Assembly (NCBI GenBank): GCA_964370375.1
Contig: CAYJIX010000008.1
Coordinates: forward strand, 1-64,000
Source: CAYJIX01 sp964370375
GTDB taxonomy: Bacteria > Desulfobacterota > Desulfovibrionia > Desulfovibrionales > Desulfovibrionaceae
Direction of reading: 5' to 3'
DNA: 64,000 nucleotides
The stretch's first letter is position 1; every line of letters begins with the position of its first letter. Both the position numbers and the translations under genes were made by a program. Under the pieces are notes generated by a model. That model was not told where the DNA came from. It saw nothing but the letters and a program-made list of their open reading frames with translations, and did no database searches. Positions 1-10,300 of the stretch are shown here, in pieces.

Positions 1-80
1 CCGTATCCGGCAAAAGCTAATGTTACGCCAATGACAAATAAAATTAAAAGCATACTGAATATTACATACTTGATTCTCAT
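1..80 (-). CDS. exported protein, N-terminal fragment (cut by window edge)
   Basis: Reading leftward from an ATG at 80, the first 26 codons give a positively charged start (MRIK) followed by a long hydrophobic stretch ending in LAFAG. This is typical of a Sec signal peptide or N-terminal membrane anchor. A good ribosome binding site (GGAGGG, about 5 bases before the ATG) supports the start. The rest of the gene lies outside the window, so no family can be assigned. It follows the exported-protein gene at 177-602 on the same strand with a gap of about 96 bases, so the two may be co-transcribed. Confidence 0.6.
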   Translation of the reverse strand, partial: MRIKYVIFSMLLILFVIGVTLAFAGY

Positions 81-176
81 GGCTGCCCTCCGTGTCGTTT
101 TTGCTTTGTTTTGCCAAGCTAATCGGACCAAGCTTGTTGGCTACCAAGGCAGAAAAGGTTCTGTGTGTCTTTCAAT

Positions 177-602
177 TTACTTACAAAAGCCCCGCGCTTC
201 TGTGACCGTCATTCCTTCGCTCATTGAGCCAACAACTTTAACGACGCCTCTATACAGCGTAAAACCTGAGGTTCTATCAATATCATAGGTAACCTCTGAA
301 CTGCCTTTCATTTCTTTGGGACTGCGCAGGGTAAACTTTATCGTTTCATCCGTGTAAGTTGTCACCTCTACTTCTACTTGTGGATTCACGCCTTGGACCT
401 GCACTGATTTTGCAGAGTCATCCAAAAAAATGAGGAAGTTGTGCACCCCACTTGAGGGCGGCATGAATGTCGATTGCGTGTTGTACGTAAGTTGGCATTG
501 CAAGACGTCTGCATGCACTAAAGGCGCGCGGAGCATAAATAGGCAGAAGGCTATTAGCATTGTTGCCAAAACGCCTGTTTTTTTTATTCCTGTGCGTGTC
601 AT
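177..602 (-). CDS. hypothetical secreted/periplasmic protein
   Basis: A 141-residue protein whose first 30 residues form a classic Sec signal peptide: basic start MTRTGIKK, hydrophobic core, likely cleavage after VHA. The mature part is small and looks beta-rich. It has one cysteine near its start (LQCQ) and one next to its end (GFCK), which could form a disulfide. I do not recognise a family. The start at 602 is preferred over an upstream in-frame ATG at 653 because the signal peptide begins there and AAGGGGAT precedes it. It is followed by another exported-protein gene at 80, suggesting a small envelope operon. Confidence 0.6.
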   Translation of the reverse strand: MTRTGIKKTGVLATMLIAFCLFMLRAPLVHADVLQCQLTYNTQSTFMPPSSGVHNFLIFLDDSAKSVQVQGVNPQVEVEVTTYTDETIKFTLRSPKEMKGSSEVTYDIDRTSGFTLYRGVVKVVGSMSEGMTVTEARGFCK

Positions 603-977
603 ATGATCCCCTTTGAATAAGAGGTGTTCAATTCCAAGGTGTGACAAGTACATTCCTTGCCTTGCAAGGCTACGCTACAACCTCTTTTCGCATTTTACTG
701 CTACTTTGTATGTAACTTTAAAAAATATTAGAGAATAAGGCAAGATCTAGCATGAAACTGTACCATAAATCATAGTAAAAAAGTTGTGCTTCAGCCAGTG
801 AAGTTCGTGGGGTATGGCATTTTTGTGGGCAAAAATGACCCTCCTTGGTTAGTTTTTCGTGCTTACATCGTGTAAGTGTGTATAATTATGTATAAATTTA
901 GCGTTTAAGGTTTTGATAGAATTTCTTCTTTTGTCTTGAGAAAAAAAACGCTATCATGTTTCTGTTTGGGAGGGGTC
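603..977. other. divergent intergenic region
   Basis: A 375-base gap between the leftward secreted-protein gene and the rightward siroheme decarboxylase gene. The only structured element I see is the inverted repeat at 862-876 next to a TATAAT at 881-886. The remainder is AT-rich with no convincing reading frame or RNA gene. Confidence 0.5.
862..886 (+). promoter_or_regulatory. candidate promoter with operator for the siroheme decarboxylase gene
   Basis: A perfect inverted repeat, CTTACA-TCG-TGTAAG (862-876), lies directly upstream of a consensus -10 hexamer TATAAT (881-886). No good -35 hexamer is visible at the matching distance. The repeat sits where a regulator would block or activate polymerase, so heme-related or redox control of the downstream gene is possible but not shown. 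The ATG of the downstream gene is about 90 bases further on. Confidence 0.35.
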
Positions 978-1445
978 ATGTTTACAGAAGCTGAAAAACG
1001 TATCCTGCGCCTTGCGCAAGCTTCGCTCCCTGATTCGGCAAGTCCGTATGCAGATATTGCCAAACAGGCAAACGTGAGTGAAGAAGAGGTTTTAACGCTG
1101 CTCAGGCGTTTGCGTGATAGTGGAGCTATCAGGCGTTTTGGTGCCAACATCAAACACCAAAAGGCCGGCTGGAAGCATAACGCCATGGTGGCATGGATTG
1201 TGTGCCCAGAAGAAGCTGACGCAGCAGGGAAAGCTGCCGCAACCCATGCTCACGTTTCCCATTGTTATTTGCGCCCTTCATCGGCTACGGATTGGCCCTA
1301 CACCCTATATACCATGGTGCATGGGCGCAGCGAAGAAGAATGCAACAATGTTATTGAAGCATTGCAACAGCTTACAGGGCTTACCCAATGGGCCATGCTC
1401 ACCAGCATTAAGGAGCTGAAAAAAACATCCATGGTATATTTTTAA
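978..1445 (+). CDS. siroheme decarboxylase subunit (AhbA/AhbB family, Lrp/AsnC-like fold)
   Basis: A 155-residue protein with an N-terminal winged-helix of the AsnC type (about residues 4-50: EKRILRLAQ, then SEEEVLTLLRRL) and a C-terminal AsnC-like ligand domain. Conserved features of the siroheme decarboxylase family are visible: IRRFGANIKHQKAGWKHNAM, then SHCYLRP followed by WPYTLYTMVHGR. In sulfate reducers AhbA and AhbB form a complex that converts siroheme to didecarboxysiroheme, an intermediate of heme and heme d1. Which of the two subunits this is cannot be settled by eye. The start at 978 is chosen for its strong GGGAGGGG site; an in-frame ATG 42 bases upstream lacks one. The neighbouring hemL feeds the same tetrapyrrole pathway. 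Confidence 0.85.
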   Translation: MFTEAEKRILRLAQASLPDSASPYADIAKQANVSEEEVLTLLRRLRDSGAIRRFGANIKHQKAGWKHNAMVAWIVCPEEADAAGKAAATHAHVSHCYLRPSSATDWPYTLYTMVHGRSEEECNNVIEALQQLTGLTQWAMLTSIKELKKTSMVYF

Positions 1446-1574
1446 GGACTGCCACAAGCACATGTATCCACAAAGATATGCACATAAACTTGCTCGATAA
1501 AAGGCGTTATAATCTTTTGCCTTACCATATTTATAGATAGCCTAATGACTTAAAACAATCTTCATGGAGGACTC

Positions 1575-2840
1575 ATGGCAACGCAATCTCAAACCTTATT
1601 TGCTAATGCTAACAAGCTTATTCCGGGCGGCGTGAACAGCCCCGTTCGTGCCTGCCTTAGCGTGGGGTGCGATCCTTTATTCATCGCTTCTGCTGCAGGA
1701 GCAACCATCACCACCGTGGACGGGCAAACCTTGATTGACTATGTTCAATCGTGGGGCCCCATGCTCCTTGGCCATGCACACAAGGATGTGACTGCTGCCA
1801 TTGTGGAAGCCGCTGCCAAAGGCACAAGCTTTGGCGCGCCCTGTCCTGATGAAGTTGCCCTTGCCGAAGAAGTGGTGGACGCCTTGCCTTCTGTAGATAT
1901 GGTACGCATGGTCAATTCCGGCACCGAAGCCACCATGAGTGCTTTGCGCCTTGCCCGCGCTGTGACCGGCCGCAACAAAGTTCTTAAATTTGTGGGCTGT
2001 TACCATGGTCATGCCGACGCCTTTTTAGCAAGTGCCGGTTCCGGCGTTGCCACGCTCTCCATCCCGGGAACCCCAGGTGTGCCCGAGTGCGTGGTGCAAG
2101 ACACCTTGCTTGCGCCCTACAACGACCTTGACGCTGTGCGCGATCTTTTTCAGCTCTTTGGCAAAGAAATAGCCGCCGTTATTGTAGAGCCTGCTGCCGG
2201 AAACATGGGCCTTGTGCTGCCTGAACCCGGATTTTTAGAAGGTTTGCGCGCTTTATGCGATACCAATAGCAGCCTTTTGATTTTTGACGAAGTCATCACC
2301 GGATTTAGAGCAGCCTTTGGCGGTGCCCAAAGCCGCTATGGTGTCAAGCCTGACATCACGACGTTAGGCAAAATCATTGGTGGTGGCCTGCCCGTGGGAG
2401 CATATGCAGGAAGCCGTGAACTTATGAGCCACATTGCCCCTTCCGGGAATGTGTATCAGGCAGGAACGCTTTCAGGCAATCCATTGGCCATGGCAGCAGG
2501 CCTTGCGACCTTACGGATCCTTAAAAAAGCAGACTATGCCGCTTTAGAAGCACGGGTTGATGGCTTATGCGCTGAGCTTGAAAACATCTTTAAGCAAAAA
2601 GGTATTCCTGCCGTGGCAACACGACTTGCGTCCATGTTTACCTTGTTTTTTACCGAAAAAACGCCGCGCAATTTTGACGAGGTCAAGCAAGCTGACAGCG
2701 ATCAGTATGCAACCTTTTTCAGGCACATGCGCAAACACGATGTGTACCTTGCTCCCTCAGCCTTTGAGTGCGCCATGGTATCTTTTGCCCATACGGACAG
2801 CGATTTTGATAAAACATTGGAAGCTGCCAGAAAATTTTAA
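1575..2840 (+). CDS. hemL: glutamate-1-semialdehyde 2,1-aminomutase
   Basis: A 421-residue PLP enzyme that makes 5-aminolevulinate from glutamate-1-semialdehyde, the second step of the C5 tetrapyrrole pathway. The length is close to the roughly 426 residues of the family. Near the N-terminus is the hallmark [26 protein letters not shown] binds the cofactor phosphate, FDEVITGFR carries the PLP-interacting aspartate, and [10 protein letters not shown] contains the Schiff-base lysine (about K266). The ATG at 1575 follows TGGAGGACTC. It lies about 130 bases after the siroheme decarboxylase gene on the same strand, consistent with a heme biosynthesis group. Confidence 0.96.
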   Translation: MATQSQTLFANANKLIPGGVNSPVRACLSVGCDPLFIASAAGATITTVDGQTLIDYVQSWGPMLLGHAHKDVTAAIVEAAAKGTSFGAPCPDEVALAEEVVDALPSVDMVRMVNSGTEATMSALRLARAVTGRNKVLKFVGCYHGHADAFLASAGSGVATLSIPGTPGVPECVVQDTLLAPYNDLDAVRDLFQLFGKEIAAVIVEPAAGNMGLVLPEPGFLEGLRALCDTNSSLLIFDEVITGFRAAFGGAQSRYGVKPDITTLGKIIGGGLPVGAYAGSRELMSHIAPSGNVYQAGTLSGNPLAMAAGLATLRILKKADYAALEARVDGLCAELENIFKQKGIPAVATRLASMFTLFFTEKTPRNFDEVKQADSDQYATFFRHMRKHDVYLAPSAFECAMVSFAHTDSDFDKTLEAARKF

Positions 2841-2927
2841 AGACTGCCGGCAAAACATGTCGGCAAAAGCGTATTCTGCAAAAATTATAGCTCGTACCTA
2901 CATGAGCTGCCGTATAAGGAGAAACCT

Positions 2928-3494
2928 GTGGATCAAATGATTGTGGTGTCTGTTTTTGGCCTTGACTGCCCGGGGGTGGTGTATGCTGTTTCAAAAACGC
3001 TTGCAGGCATGGATTGTAATATTGAGGAAGTCAGCCAAACCATTTTGAAAAATCAGTTTGGCGCAATTTTTATTGTAAGCATACCAAACGGCCTTGACAT
3101 TGAAAAAGTGCAACAAGCCCTTGTCCTTGAGCTTGAACAAAGAAGCATGCAACTAAGCGTAAGTATTAGGCCGTTCGAGGTTGGCTGTGCCGAAGCCCCT
3201 GAACCGTGCGAACCCTTTGTTATAACGGTGTATGGGCAGGATAGAAAGAATATCGTGGCCAATATTTCAGGCATGTTTGCCATACACAAAATCAATATTG
3301 AAAACCTGCGCTCGTTAAGCCCTGAAAAAAGCCCGTCAAATTGCGTTATGATGTTTGAGGTGGCCTTACCTTTGTCCCTTGACTGGGCGGCCTTTCGAAG
3401 GACTCTTCAAGACAAGGCAAAGGAACTGTCTTTATCTTTAAGCATTCAGCATCGGGATATTTTCCAGGCTGTCAACCGTATTCCTATAACCTAG
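2928..3494 (+). CDS. double ACT-domain protein (GcvR/UPF0237-like)
   Basis: A 188-residue protein made of two ACT regulatory domains. The first spans about residues 3-75, starting VVSVFGLDCPGVV; the second spans about 84-165, starting FVITVYGQDRKNIVANIS. ACT domains usually bind amino acids or similar small ligands and act as allosteric sensors. No catalytic domain is present. A GTG start at 2928 is chosen because AAGGAG lies six bases upstream; an ATG at 2937 is the alternative. The next gene is a UPF0210 protein, and single-ACT proteins are known neighbours of UPF0210 in other bacteria and archaea, so the two probably work together. The ligand is unknown. Confidence 0.85.
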   Translation: MDQMIVVSVFGLDCPGVVYAVSKTLAGMDCNIEEVSQTILKNQFGAIFIVSIPNGLDIEKVQQALVLELEQRSMQLSVSIRPFEVGCAEAPEPCEPFVITVYGQDRKNIVANISGMFAIHKINIENLRSLSPEKSPSNCVMMFEVALPLSLDWAAFRRTLQDKAKELSLSLSIQHRDIFQAVNRIPIT

Positions 3495-3557
3495 CGAGCA
3501 GTACGTATTCTGCCGTTGCCCTTTCAACCTTTTGATATATTAAATTAGGATAAGACT

Positions 3558-4928
3558 ATGCTGACCGATCATGAGGTGATGAACACGCTCAACATGCTGC
3601 GCAATGAACACCTTGACGTGCGCACCGTCACGTTGGGTGTAAGTTTGTTTGACTGTGCCAGTCACGATTTTGATGTTTTTGCGTATAAAGTTCGCGCCAA
3701 AATAGCACGTTATGCTGCTGATCTTGTGCGCGTTTGTGATGATGTGGGAGAGCGTTTTGGCATCCCTGTGGTGAACAAACGCATAAGCGTGAGCCCCATA
3801 GGGGTTGTGGGCGCATCATTTAGCCGAGACCAAATGGTGAAAGCCTGTCGTGTGCTTGACGAAGCTGCCAAAAATGCAGGCGTGGATTTTTTGGGGGGGT
3901 TTGGAGCCCTTGTGGAAAAAGGCATAACGCCCGGTGAGCGCGCGTTGATTGAATCCTTGCCCGAGGCGCTAGCTACAACCGATAGGGTGTGCTCATCCAT
4001 CAACGTGGCTTCCTCACGCTCTGGAATCAACATGGATGCTGTGGCGCTTATGGGTGAACAGATTGTCAATGTGGCTCATGCCACACGCGATCGTGACGGC
4101 ATTGGCTGTGCCAAATTGGTGATTTTTGCCAATATCCCGCAAGATGTTCCCTTTATGGCAGGCGCATATCTTGGGGTGGGCGAACCTGATGTTGTTATCA
4201 ATGTTGGCGTATCCGGACCCGGTGTTGTGCGCAAAGCCATTGACCGTTCACGGGAAGCCGGCGGCGTCATCACGTTAAGCGAATTGGCAGAAGTTATTAA
4301 AAGTACAGCGTATAAAGTCACGCGCGTTGGTGAAATAATTGGACAGGAAGTGGCCAAACGCCTTGGCGTGCCTTTTGGTGTGGCTGACCTTTCCCTTGCC
4401 CCCACACCTGCTGTGGGCGACTCTGTGGGCGAAATTTTTCAAAGCATGGGCTTATCCTCCATTGGCGCGCCTGGCTCAACCGCTGTTTTAGCCATGCTCA
4501 ACGATGCTGTGAAAAAAGGCGGAGCCTTTGCGTCATCCCATGTGGGGGGGCTGTCCGGTGCCTTTATTCCTGTATCCGAAGATTGCAGCATTGAAGCAGC
4601 CACACAAAGCGGCGCCTTAACGTTTGAAAAACTTGAGGCCATGACCAGCGTATGTTCTGTCGGCCTTGATATGATTGCTATCCCCGGAGATACTCCTGTA
4701 AGCACCATTGCAGGCATCATTGCCGACGAAATGGCCATTGGCATGATCAACAGCAAAACAACAGCTGTACGCCTTGTGCCTGTGCCCGGAAAAACCGTGG
4801 GCGATCGTGCTCATTTTGGGGGATTGCTTGGGGAAGCTGCCATCATTAAGGTACCCCAAGGCGATGCGTCAGACTTTATCGGGCTTGGCGGGCGTATTCC
4901 TGCACCTATCCATAGCCTTAAAAACTAA
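3558..4928 (+). CDS. UPF0210/DUF711 (PFL-like) family protein
   Basis: A 456-residue member of the DUF711/UPF0210 family, of normal length for it. Recognisable stretches are the start LTDHEVMNTLNMLRNEHLDV, RISVSPIGVVG in the first quarter, SRSGINMDAV in the middle, and CSVGLDMIAIPGDTP near the C-terminus. The family is distantly related to pyruvate formate-lyase-type glycyl radical enzymes, but I see no glycyl-radical motif and its biochemical function is unproven. The start at 3558 follows AGGATAAGACT. It sits 63 bases after the double ACT protein in a conserved-looking pairing. Cytoplasmic, with no signal peptide. Confidence 0.88.
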   Translation: MLTDHEVMNTLNMLRNEHLDVRTVTLGVSLFDCASHDFDVFAYKVRAKIARYAADLVRVCDDVGERFGIPVVNKRISVSPIGVVGASFSRDQMVKACRVLDEAAKNAGVDFLGGFGALVEKGITPGERALIESLPEALATTDRVCSSINVASSRSGINMDAVALMGEQIVNVAHATRDRDGIGCAKLVIFANIPQDVPFMAGAYLGVGEPDVVINVGVSGPGVVRKAIDRSREAGGVITLSELAEVIKSTAYKVTRVGEIIGQEVAKRLGVPFGVADLSLAPTPAVGDSVGEIFQSMGLSSIGAPGSTAVLAMLNDAVKKGGAFASSHVGGLSGAFIPVSEDCSIEAATQSGALTFEKLEAMTSVCSVGLDMIAIPGDTPVSTIAGIIADEMAIGMINSKTTAVRLVPVPGKTVGDRAHFGGLLGEAAIIKVPQGDASDFIGLGGRIPAPIHSLKN

Positions 4929-4949
4929 CGCCATTACGGTTTTTTATCT

Positions 4950-6170
4950 TTAATCACTATTTTGCGAAAGCCATGCCTGTACACTTTGGTAACGTTCCTC
5001 ATGGATTGTTGCCAAAAGGGGTAGGGCTTCATCCAGAACACCAAGAGGGAGCAAGCGTAGCGAATGAGCAAGCCACGCTTGCCCCTCTTTTGCTGTAAGC
5101 ATGAGCAAAAGCGCGCACAGCCGCTTTGGGTTTGTTCCGATAAAGCTTATGGACAGCTCTTGTAATGGTGTACATGCCCAAGGCATATGGTTTGCAAAAT
5201 CATAACGGCCGGCATGGAGCCTGCGCAACAGCGCAAAACTGGCTTCGTTATCATGGCTTTGTAAGGCCTGATGGAGCGATTCTAGAGGCAGTCCACGGGC
5301 TAAAAGCTTTCGCACGCGCGCAGCCGCCGCCTCAGATGTTTTTTCCGGAATCCCTACGTGCTGAACAAGGTCGCACAGGGTATAAACCTGTGCCGGCAAA
5401 ACATCAAAACGTGTTTCTGGTGTGGTTGCCATAATATCAAACTGGTTGCCGGGCTCGCCTTGATAGCTTGATAGGCTAAGAGTTTTTCTTTCTTCCTCTG
5501 TCAAGCAATGCCATAGGGCTGCAATCCAGTACATGGCATTGTCAGCGTCATCTTGAACGATCAGGCGCGTGCGCACTTCGTTTGGCTCTACAATGTGGGT
5601 CAATAACCGCTCTAGGATATCTTGCCGAAAAAAGTTTGCGCGGATAAAGCCTGCCAAGGCTTCATCGTGCAACAAAGGAAAGAGGCTTTTTGCGCTGGCA
5701 TCCCCTTGATGGGATAAAGAGTTAAAAAGCTCCATGGACAAAGACGGCAAGGTGCCAATAGGTTCCGTATCAGGTCCTGGATGAAAAACCCATCCTTCCC
5801 ATAGGGTTAAGCGTAAGGGGTCAGGCAATATGAACGTGGTTGCGTGCTCTGGGGAAAATACCAAGGAGTGTGTGAAAAAGTTTCCTTCTCTGCCGCTGTA
5901 ATCCTCACCAACATAGGTGCTCACTTGTGCAGCCCATGCCCCTGAAGGCAGTGAAAAATAACGAAACGCCTTGGGACAAAAGCCCGCTCTTGGCGGTGTA
6001 TGAAGTCCCCCCCGAACAAGGGCTCCCATATCTGAAGCGGATATGCCTTCAGAACGGGCCTGAACCTGAAAGCCATGCCCTTGCCCTAATCCGTACCGAC
6101 ATGAGGTATAATACAGCTGACCAACCGTATCCGTTGGGCTTATTAACGTCATGGCATTGTGTGTGCTCAT
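4950..6170 (-). CDS. GTPase-associated protein 1 (GAP1-N2/GAP1-M-like)
   Basis: A 406-residue protein, last gene of a five-gene minus-strand unit. The N-terminal region (about residues 15-150) starts with QLYYTSCRYGLGQGHGFQVQ, followed by ARSEGIS and later FTHSLVF. This resembles the GAP1-N2 domain, whose members sit beside predicted conflict-system GTPases. The helical middle (about 150-280, with LTEEERKTLSLSSY) resembles GAP1-M. The ATG overlaps the stop codon of the upstream GTPase gene by four bases, so translation is coupled and a complex is likely. No enzymatic motif is visible. The role, perhaps an effector or adaptor of the GTPase, is inferred from context. The family assignment is from memory, not a profile search. 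Confidence 0.7.
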   Translation of the reverse strand: MSTHNAMTLISPTDTVGQLYYTSCRYGLGQGHGFQVQARSEGISASDMGALVRGGLHTPPRAGFCPKAFRYFSLPSGAWAAQVSTYVGEDYSGREGNFFTHSLVFSPEHATTFILPDPLRLTLWEGWVFHPGPDTEPIGTLPSLSMELFNSLSHQGDASAKSLFPLLHDEALAGFIRANFFRQDILERLLTHIVEPNEVRTRLIVQDDADNAMYWIAALWHCLTEEERKTLSLSSYQGEPGNQFDIMATTPETRFDVLPAQVYTLCDLVQHVGIPEKTSEAAAARVRKLLARGLPLESLHQALQSHDNEASFALLRRLHAGRYDFANHMPWACTPLQELSISFIGTNPKRLCALLLMLTAKEGQAWLAHSLRLLPLGVLDEALPLLATIHEERYQSVQAWLSQNSD

Positions 6171-7345
6171 TGAATTTTTCCGGCGCTGTGCATGAGCCAG
6201 AGGAAGGGGTCTTCAATGCGAAAAGGTTTAACGGCGGTGATAGTATTGCCAAGGGGCGCAACACCAAGGGAGCTGATACCAAAAAAGGCGTACTGTTTAT
6301 ATCGCACTCTGATAAGATTGAGCAGCCCTATTTGATCCCACATTGTAAGCAAGGCTTCAAGCTCTCCTTGTATGGCCTTACAATCATCGGCATCATAAAA
6401 GCCATTATGGTTTGCTTTATACAGAATTTGCATGGACGGATCCATAAGGGGCAAGACCATGTCAAATTTTGAAAAACATACAGCCATGGGGGTCTCAATT
6501 TTAGCCTCTCCACCTTGTTGTGCATGCTTTAGCATAAGGTTGGTTATGCGCTGGACAATATCTAAAGGATCCGCTTCTTTTTCAGGCAACGTAACTGAGC
6601 CAAGCTGGCCTCGTACCGCGTCGATCTGTAAAGGATCTAAAAGCAAAATAATGCCTTGAGCGTTCATAATGTATTTGCAAAATTGATCCATGACATTTTG
6701 ATCGGTCAAATCTTCTCCGGCGGTATCAAAAAAGGCCAGAATTGCCATGGATTCAAGTTTATCGTCTTTACGTCGTGATAGTCTGTACAATAACGGCAAG
6801 CGCACGGTGTGATCCACATGGGCGCTGCGTGTTATGGGAATGGTTTTATGATCACGAAAAACAGGATTGTAAAGATTATCCATGTAGCGGCGGTTGGTTT
6901 CTTCATCCAAAAATTCAATGGTCATATCAAATTGCGCGCCAAGGCCCTTACGGATATGGTCAATGAGCACCGCCAAAAAATGGCTTTTGCCCACATTTTT
7001 AGCACCAACAACGGCTATGATATGTTCAGGTTGTAAACCAAAGCTTTCCGGTACGTTTTTATGACAGACGGGGCAAAGCCTTGTTCTTGTCTCTTGATTA
7101 CAACTTGGACATTGGCTGGTAAGGCGTGTTCCTGATGAAGAAAAAAAACGCGCCATGGACTCTTCGCCCCAATGTTCAAAAAGCCGTGCGTCTCGTTGCG
7201 GTGCCACACAGGATCTGTTTTCACAGCGAAAAACCATGTCACGCAGCGCAAATTGTTCAAAACAATACGGACACGTCACAACCTTACGCCTAAACATACT
7301 TGTTGCGCTTTTCCAGAATCTGCGTAGAAAATCAACGCCAAACAT
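6167..7345 (-). CDS. zinc-ribbon GTPase of a GAP1-type system
   Basis: A 392-residue protein with two N-terminal zinc-binding segments (C25/C28 with C41/C46, and C79/C82 with C91/C94) and then a P-loop GTPase domain. Walker A is GAKNVGKS at 114-121, the G3 motif is DTAGED at 207-212, and SKFD at 292-295 occupies the place of the guanine-specificity motif. The zinc part suggests docking to protein or nucleic acid. It resembles the TRAFAC-like GTPases found with GAP1 proteins (the Pfam 'double-GTPase' group), although only one GTPase core is evident here. The start at 7345 follows AGGAGCTGCC. The gene begins 12 bases after the J-like scaffold gene and overlaps the GAP1 gene by four bases. Confidence 0.75.
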   Translation of the reverse strand: MFGVDFLRRFWKSATSMFRRKVVTCPYCFEQFALRDMVFRCENRSCVAPQRDARLFEHWGEESMARFFSSSGTRLTSQCPSCNQETRTRLCPVCHKNVPESFGLQPEHIIAVVGAKNVGKSHFLAVLIDHIRKGLGAQFDMTIEFLDEETNRRYMDNLYNPVFRDHKTIPITRSAHVDHTVRLPLLYRLSRRKDDKLESMAILAFFDTAGEDLTDQNVMDQFCKYIMNAQGIILLLDPLQIDAVRGQLGSVTLPEKEADPLDIVQRITNLMLKHAQQGGEAKIETPMAVCFSKFDMVLPLMDPSMQILYKANHNGFYDADDCKAIQGELEALLTMWDQIGLLNLIRVRYKQYAFFGISSLGVAPLGNTITAVKPFRIEDPFLWLMHSAGKIQ

Positions 7346-7357
7346 GGCAGCTCCTGT

Positions 7358-10300
7358 TCACGATAATTTCAAAAGGTCGATACCTGCCGGCATCAGCCGA
7401 ATGGTAGCGTAGCGTTCGGGGTTTGTATGGAACAGCTTGATATATAACCGTGATTTTTGAAAACGTCGTGGTATGTCAATGGTAGCCACGCCGTTGTAAA
7501 AACGTATGTGTTCAATATGGGCTATGATAATTCCGTCTTGTAAGGATAGGGGCACGCAGCCTTCCTTGCCTCGTAAGACAAGATTGTCCAATGCGTCCAC
7601 ATGTTCACTATAAAGCGCAACAGCCGTGGATTTTTTGCCCCAGCCTGTTCGTAGAACCTCATAATGTACTACATCAACAAGGCCCATGTGGGTGCAATAA
7701 TGAACCCCTGAGGAATACCCCTCCTGCCCCTGAGCCTTTGCAAAAAGTGTCATGCATAAACGTTGCGGCGTGATACCTGATAAAAACAACCCACCATCGC
7801 GCGTATAGTCTTCCAAACGGCAAATAAGCTGACCGGAACACGGGCTTGTTGGCGTTGAAGGGTAGGCATCTGAACCTGCTTTGCCTTTTGCAACGTCTTG
7901 CGTATTCCAACGCACCAAAATTTCCTGAACGCCTTGAGGCCATTGCCAGCGCACCATGGGCTGGCCTTGATGGACAAGGTCTTCCACAGCTTCGACAGGG
8001 CGTAATTCTGTAACAAAGCACGCTTCACCCCAAGCTGCAAGGTTCCCCACCATGGTGATAGGGACAAGCGTTTTTTGCCATACAGGCGCATCGGATTTTA
8101 ACGTGATAATAGCTGTGTTTACAGAGGAAAGCGCGAGCGGCTCGCCATACCCTGCCAAGTCTTCAACGCGCATGGTTGTTCCAGAATCCAAAATACGGGC
8201 AGTATCTTTTATCTGTAACAAGCACACAGTACCTTGGGATGGAGGGAGCCAAGACAGCACCAGTTTTTGCTCTTGTTGGCTGACAATGATTTTTTGTACA
8301 GCTTCAAAAGGTTGGACAGGGGAAGCGTGACATAGCGCCTCAGAAGAAGCAATCGCGCCAGAAGGGCTTGTCGGGGCTGCATACAAGGCTTTGGCAGTAT
8401 AGGTATAGGCAGTGCCGTTTACAAGGCCACTGTCCATGGCGTGATTGCCGGTGACGGCCAAGGTCGTGTTACTGCCATCTTGCTCTTGACGGGTAACCTG
8501 TGTTCCTGTGGATCCTTCAGGTATTTTCCATGAAAGGGTTACCACGCCATCACCCGGCAAGGCTGTAAATTCACGTACAGGAGGGGCAAGCGTAACAGGA
8601 CCTGCTGTAACACCAATGGCTGACGGCACCTTGTGACGCACCGAAAATACCGTGTAATACCAAGGCACAGCAGGGCTTGCCGTGCTGTCATCAAAACGTG
8701 TTGTTTTGCCTGTTGCCAGCACTTCACCATCTTCGGGATGTGTAGCCACGCTATGTGCTTTACGCACAAGCACATAGTCACATTGCGCGCCGGATGAAGG
8801 AGCTGCCCAAACAAGATGTACTAAGGCATGGTCTTGCACAACAAGTTGCAGATTTTCGGGGGCTTGTGGTGGTACATGGCGCAGGGCTTCTTGTGCTGCC
8901 TTCATATCTGCGCATAAGGCCAGTGCCTGTTCATAACATTGCCCTGCTTCGGCAAGGTTTCCGGCACGGCGGTGCTGCTCACCTTCGTCAAACAATCTAT
9001 TGGCTTCGGCAATGCTTCGATGCACAAGCTCAGAAGCACGCGCCATGGGCGATTCATCGCCTGTAGCTGTGACAGCTATTTTTTCCCACGCACTTAAACA
9101 TTCCTGAGCCTCAAACATCCGACGCTCACGCAAATGCTTCATCAAGTTGCGCGATAGGCTTTGATGCTTTGCATGGTATTCTAAAACCTGCTCGCGTAAT
9201 TGGATGGCAGGTTTCCATGTGGACCACACACTAAGGCATGCTTCAAGGTGCTGTAGGGATGTATCAAGCTGACCTGCTTGAAGGGCTAGTTGGGCTTTTT
9301 GTAAATCTGCCTCGACAAGTTCCATATCTTCAATATTGGCACCACAATCGGTGCAGACAAGCTGGCTACTGTGTACGCTTTTACCACATTGGGGGCAATC
9401 CAAGGTCAACGATTTGTTACAATGCCAGCAAAAACTGGCTTCAGCATCTTTTGGTACACAACCACAATACCCACAAGGAAGCAACGCCTGTGTGACAGCT
9501 AGCGTGTCATTAGCGTGAATCATCCATTTGCGGCGCTTGGCTGTGGCATGGATGTGGGCTGTGGTATCGTCTGCGCTAAGGCCATTTTTGGCGGCAATGG
9601 TTAAGAGCTCTTGAAATTCACTTTGATCAATAACACCGTCTTGTCCAGCAAGCAGCAAAAAATCGCCCAAGACAGCGTCAAGGCGATCTGCAACCAAGGT
9701 GTTGTTATAGCGTGTTTTGCCTTCTTCTGTGGACAGCACAGCCATGGCATGCCCCACAAGCTCTTTGGCGGCACTGACCTGATCGTCAATACGTCCGGAC
9801 TGGAGCAAGGCTTTGTTTACACTTTCGGCTTTTTCCACAAGGCGTTCGGCAGAACAGCGACGGCTTAATCCCAAAAAATCGTACAAATCGCGCTTGCCAA
9901 TATGCTCTAACGCTTCGCGGATGCGTTTAGCTGTTGTGATTTCAAGGGTTTGACGCTGAATCGTTCCTGCAAGCTGACCCTTTGCTTCACGTTCGGTTAT
10001 GCCGGCAGCCTCCACAAGGCGTAAGACTTCTTCGCGCCCTAATTCGCGCACATAAGGGGCGCAATCTTTATTGATAAATTGCTCAAGATGCGTCACTTTA
10101 CCGCGGGCAAATTCTAAAAGCGCCGACAGGCGCATGCGTAATTCTCGTTCTCGTCTTGTCTTTTGTAGTTTGGCTTTATGCGCCATATCTGCCCGTTTTT
10201 TGGGATCTAGCAAGGTTTCGCGCATCTGCTCAAGGAGCTTTAAATTGCGGCCTGCAAGCCGGGCGCTTTTAGGGGTCCCTTCAACCGCTTGGCGTGACCA

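Noticed and set aside
31..288. 85-codon plus-strand frame at the left edge
   Set aside because: Opposite two leftward exported-protein genes that have good ribosome sites and signal peptides.
5927..6472. 181-codon plus-strand frame over the GAP1/GTPase junction
   Set aside because: It crosses two real coupled genes on the other strand and has no motif.
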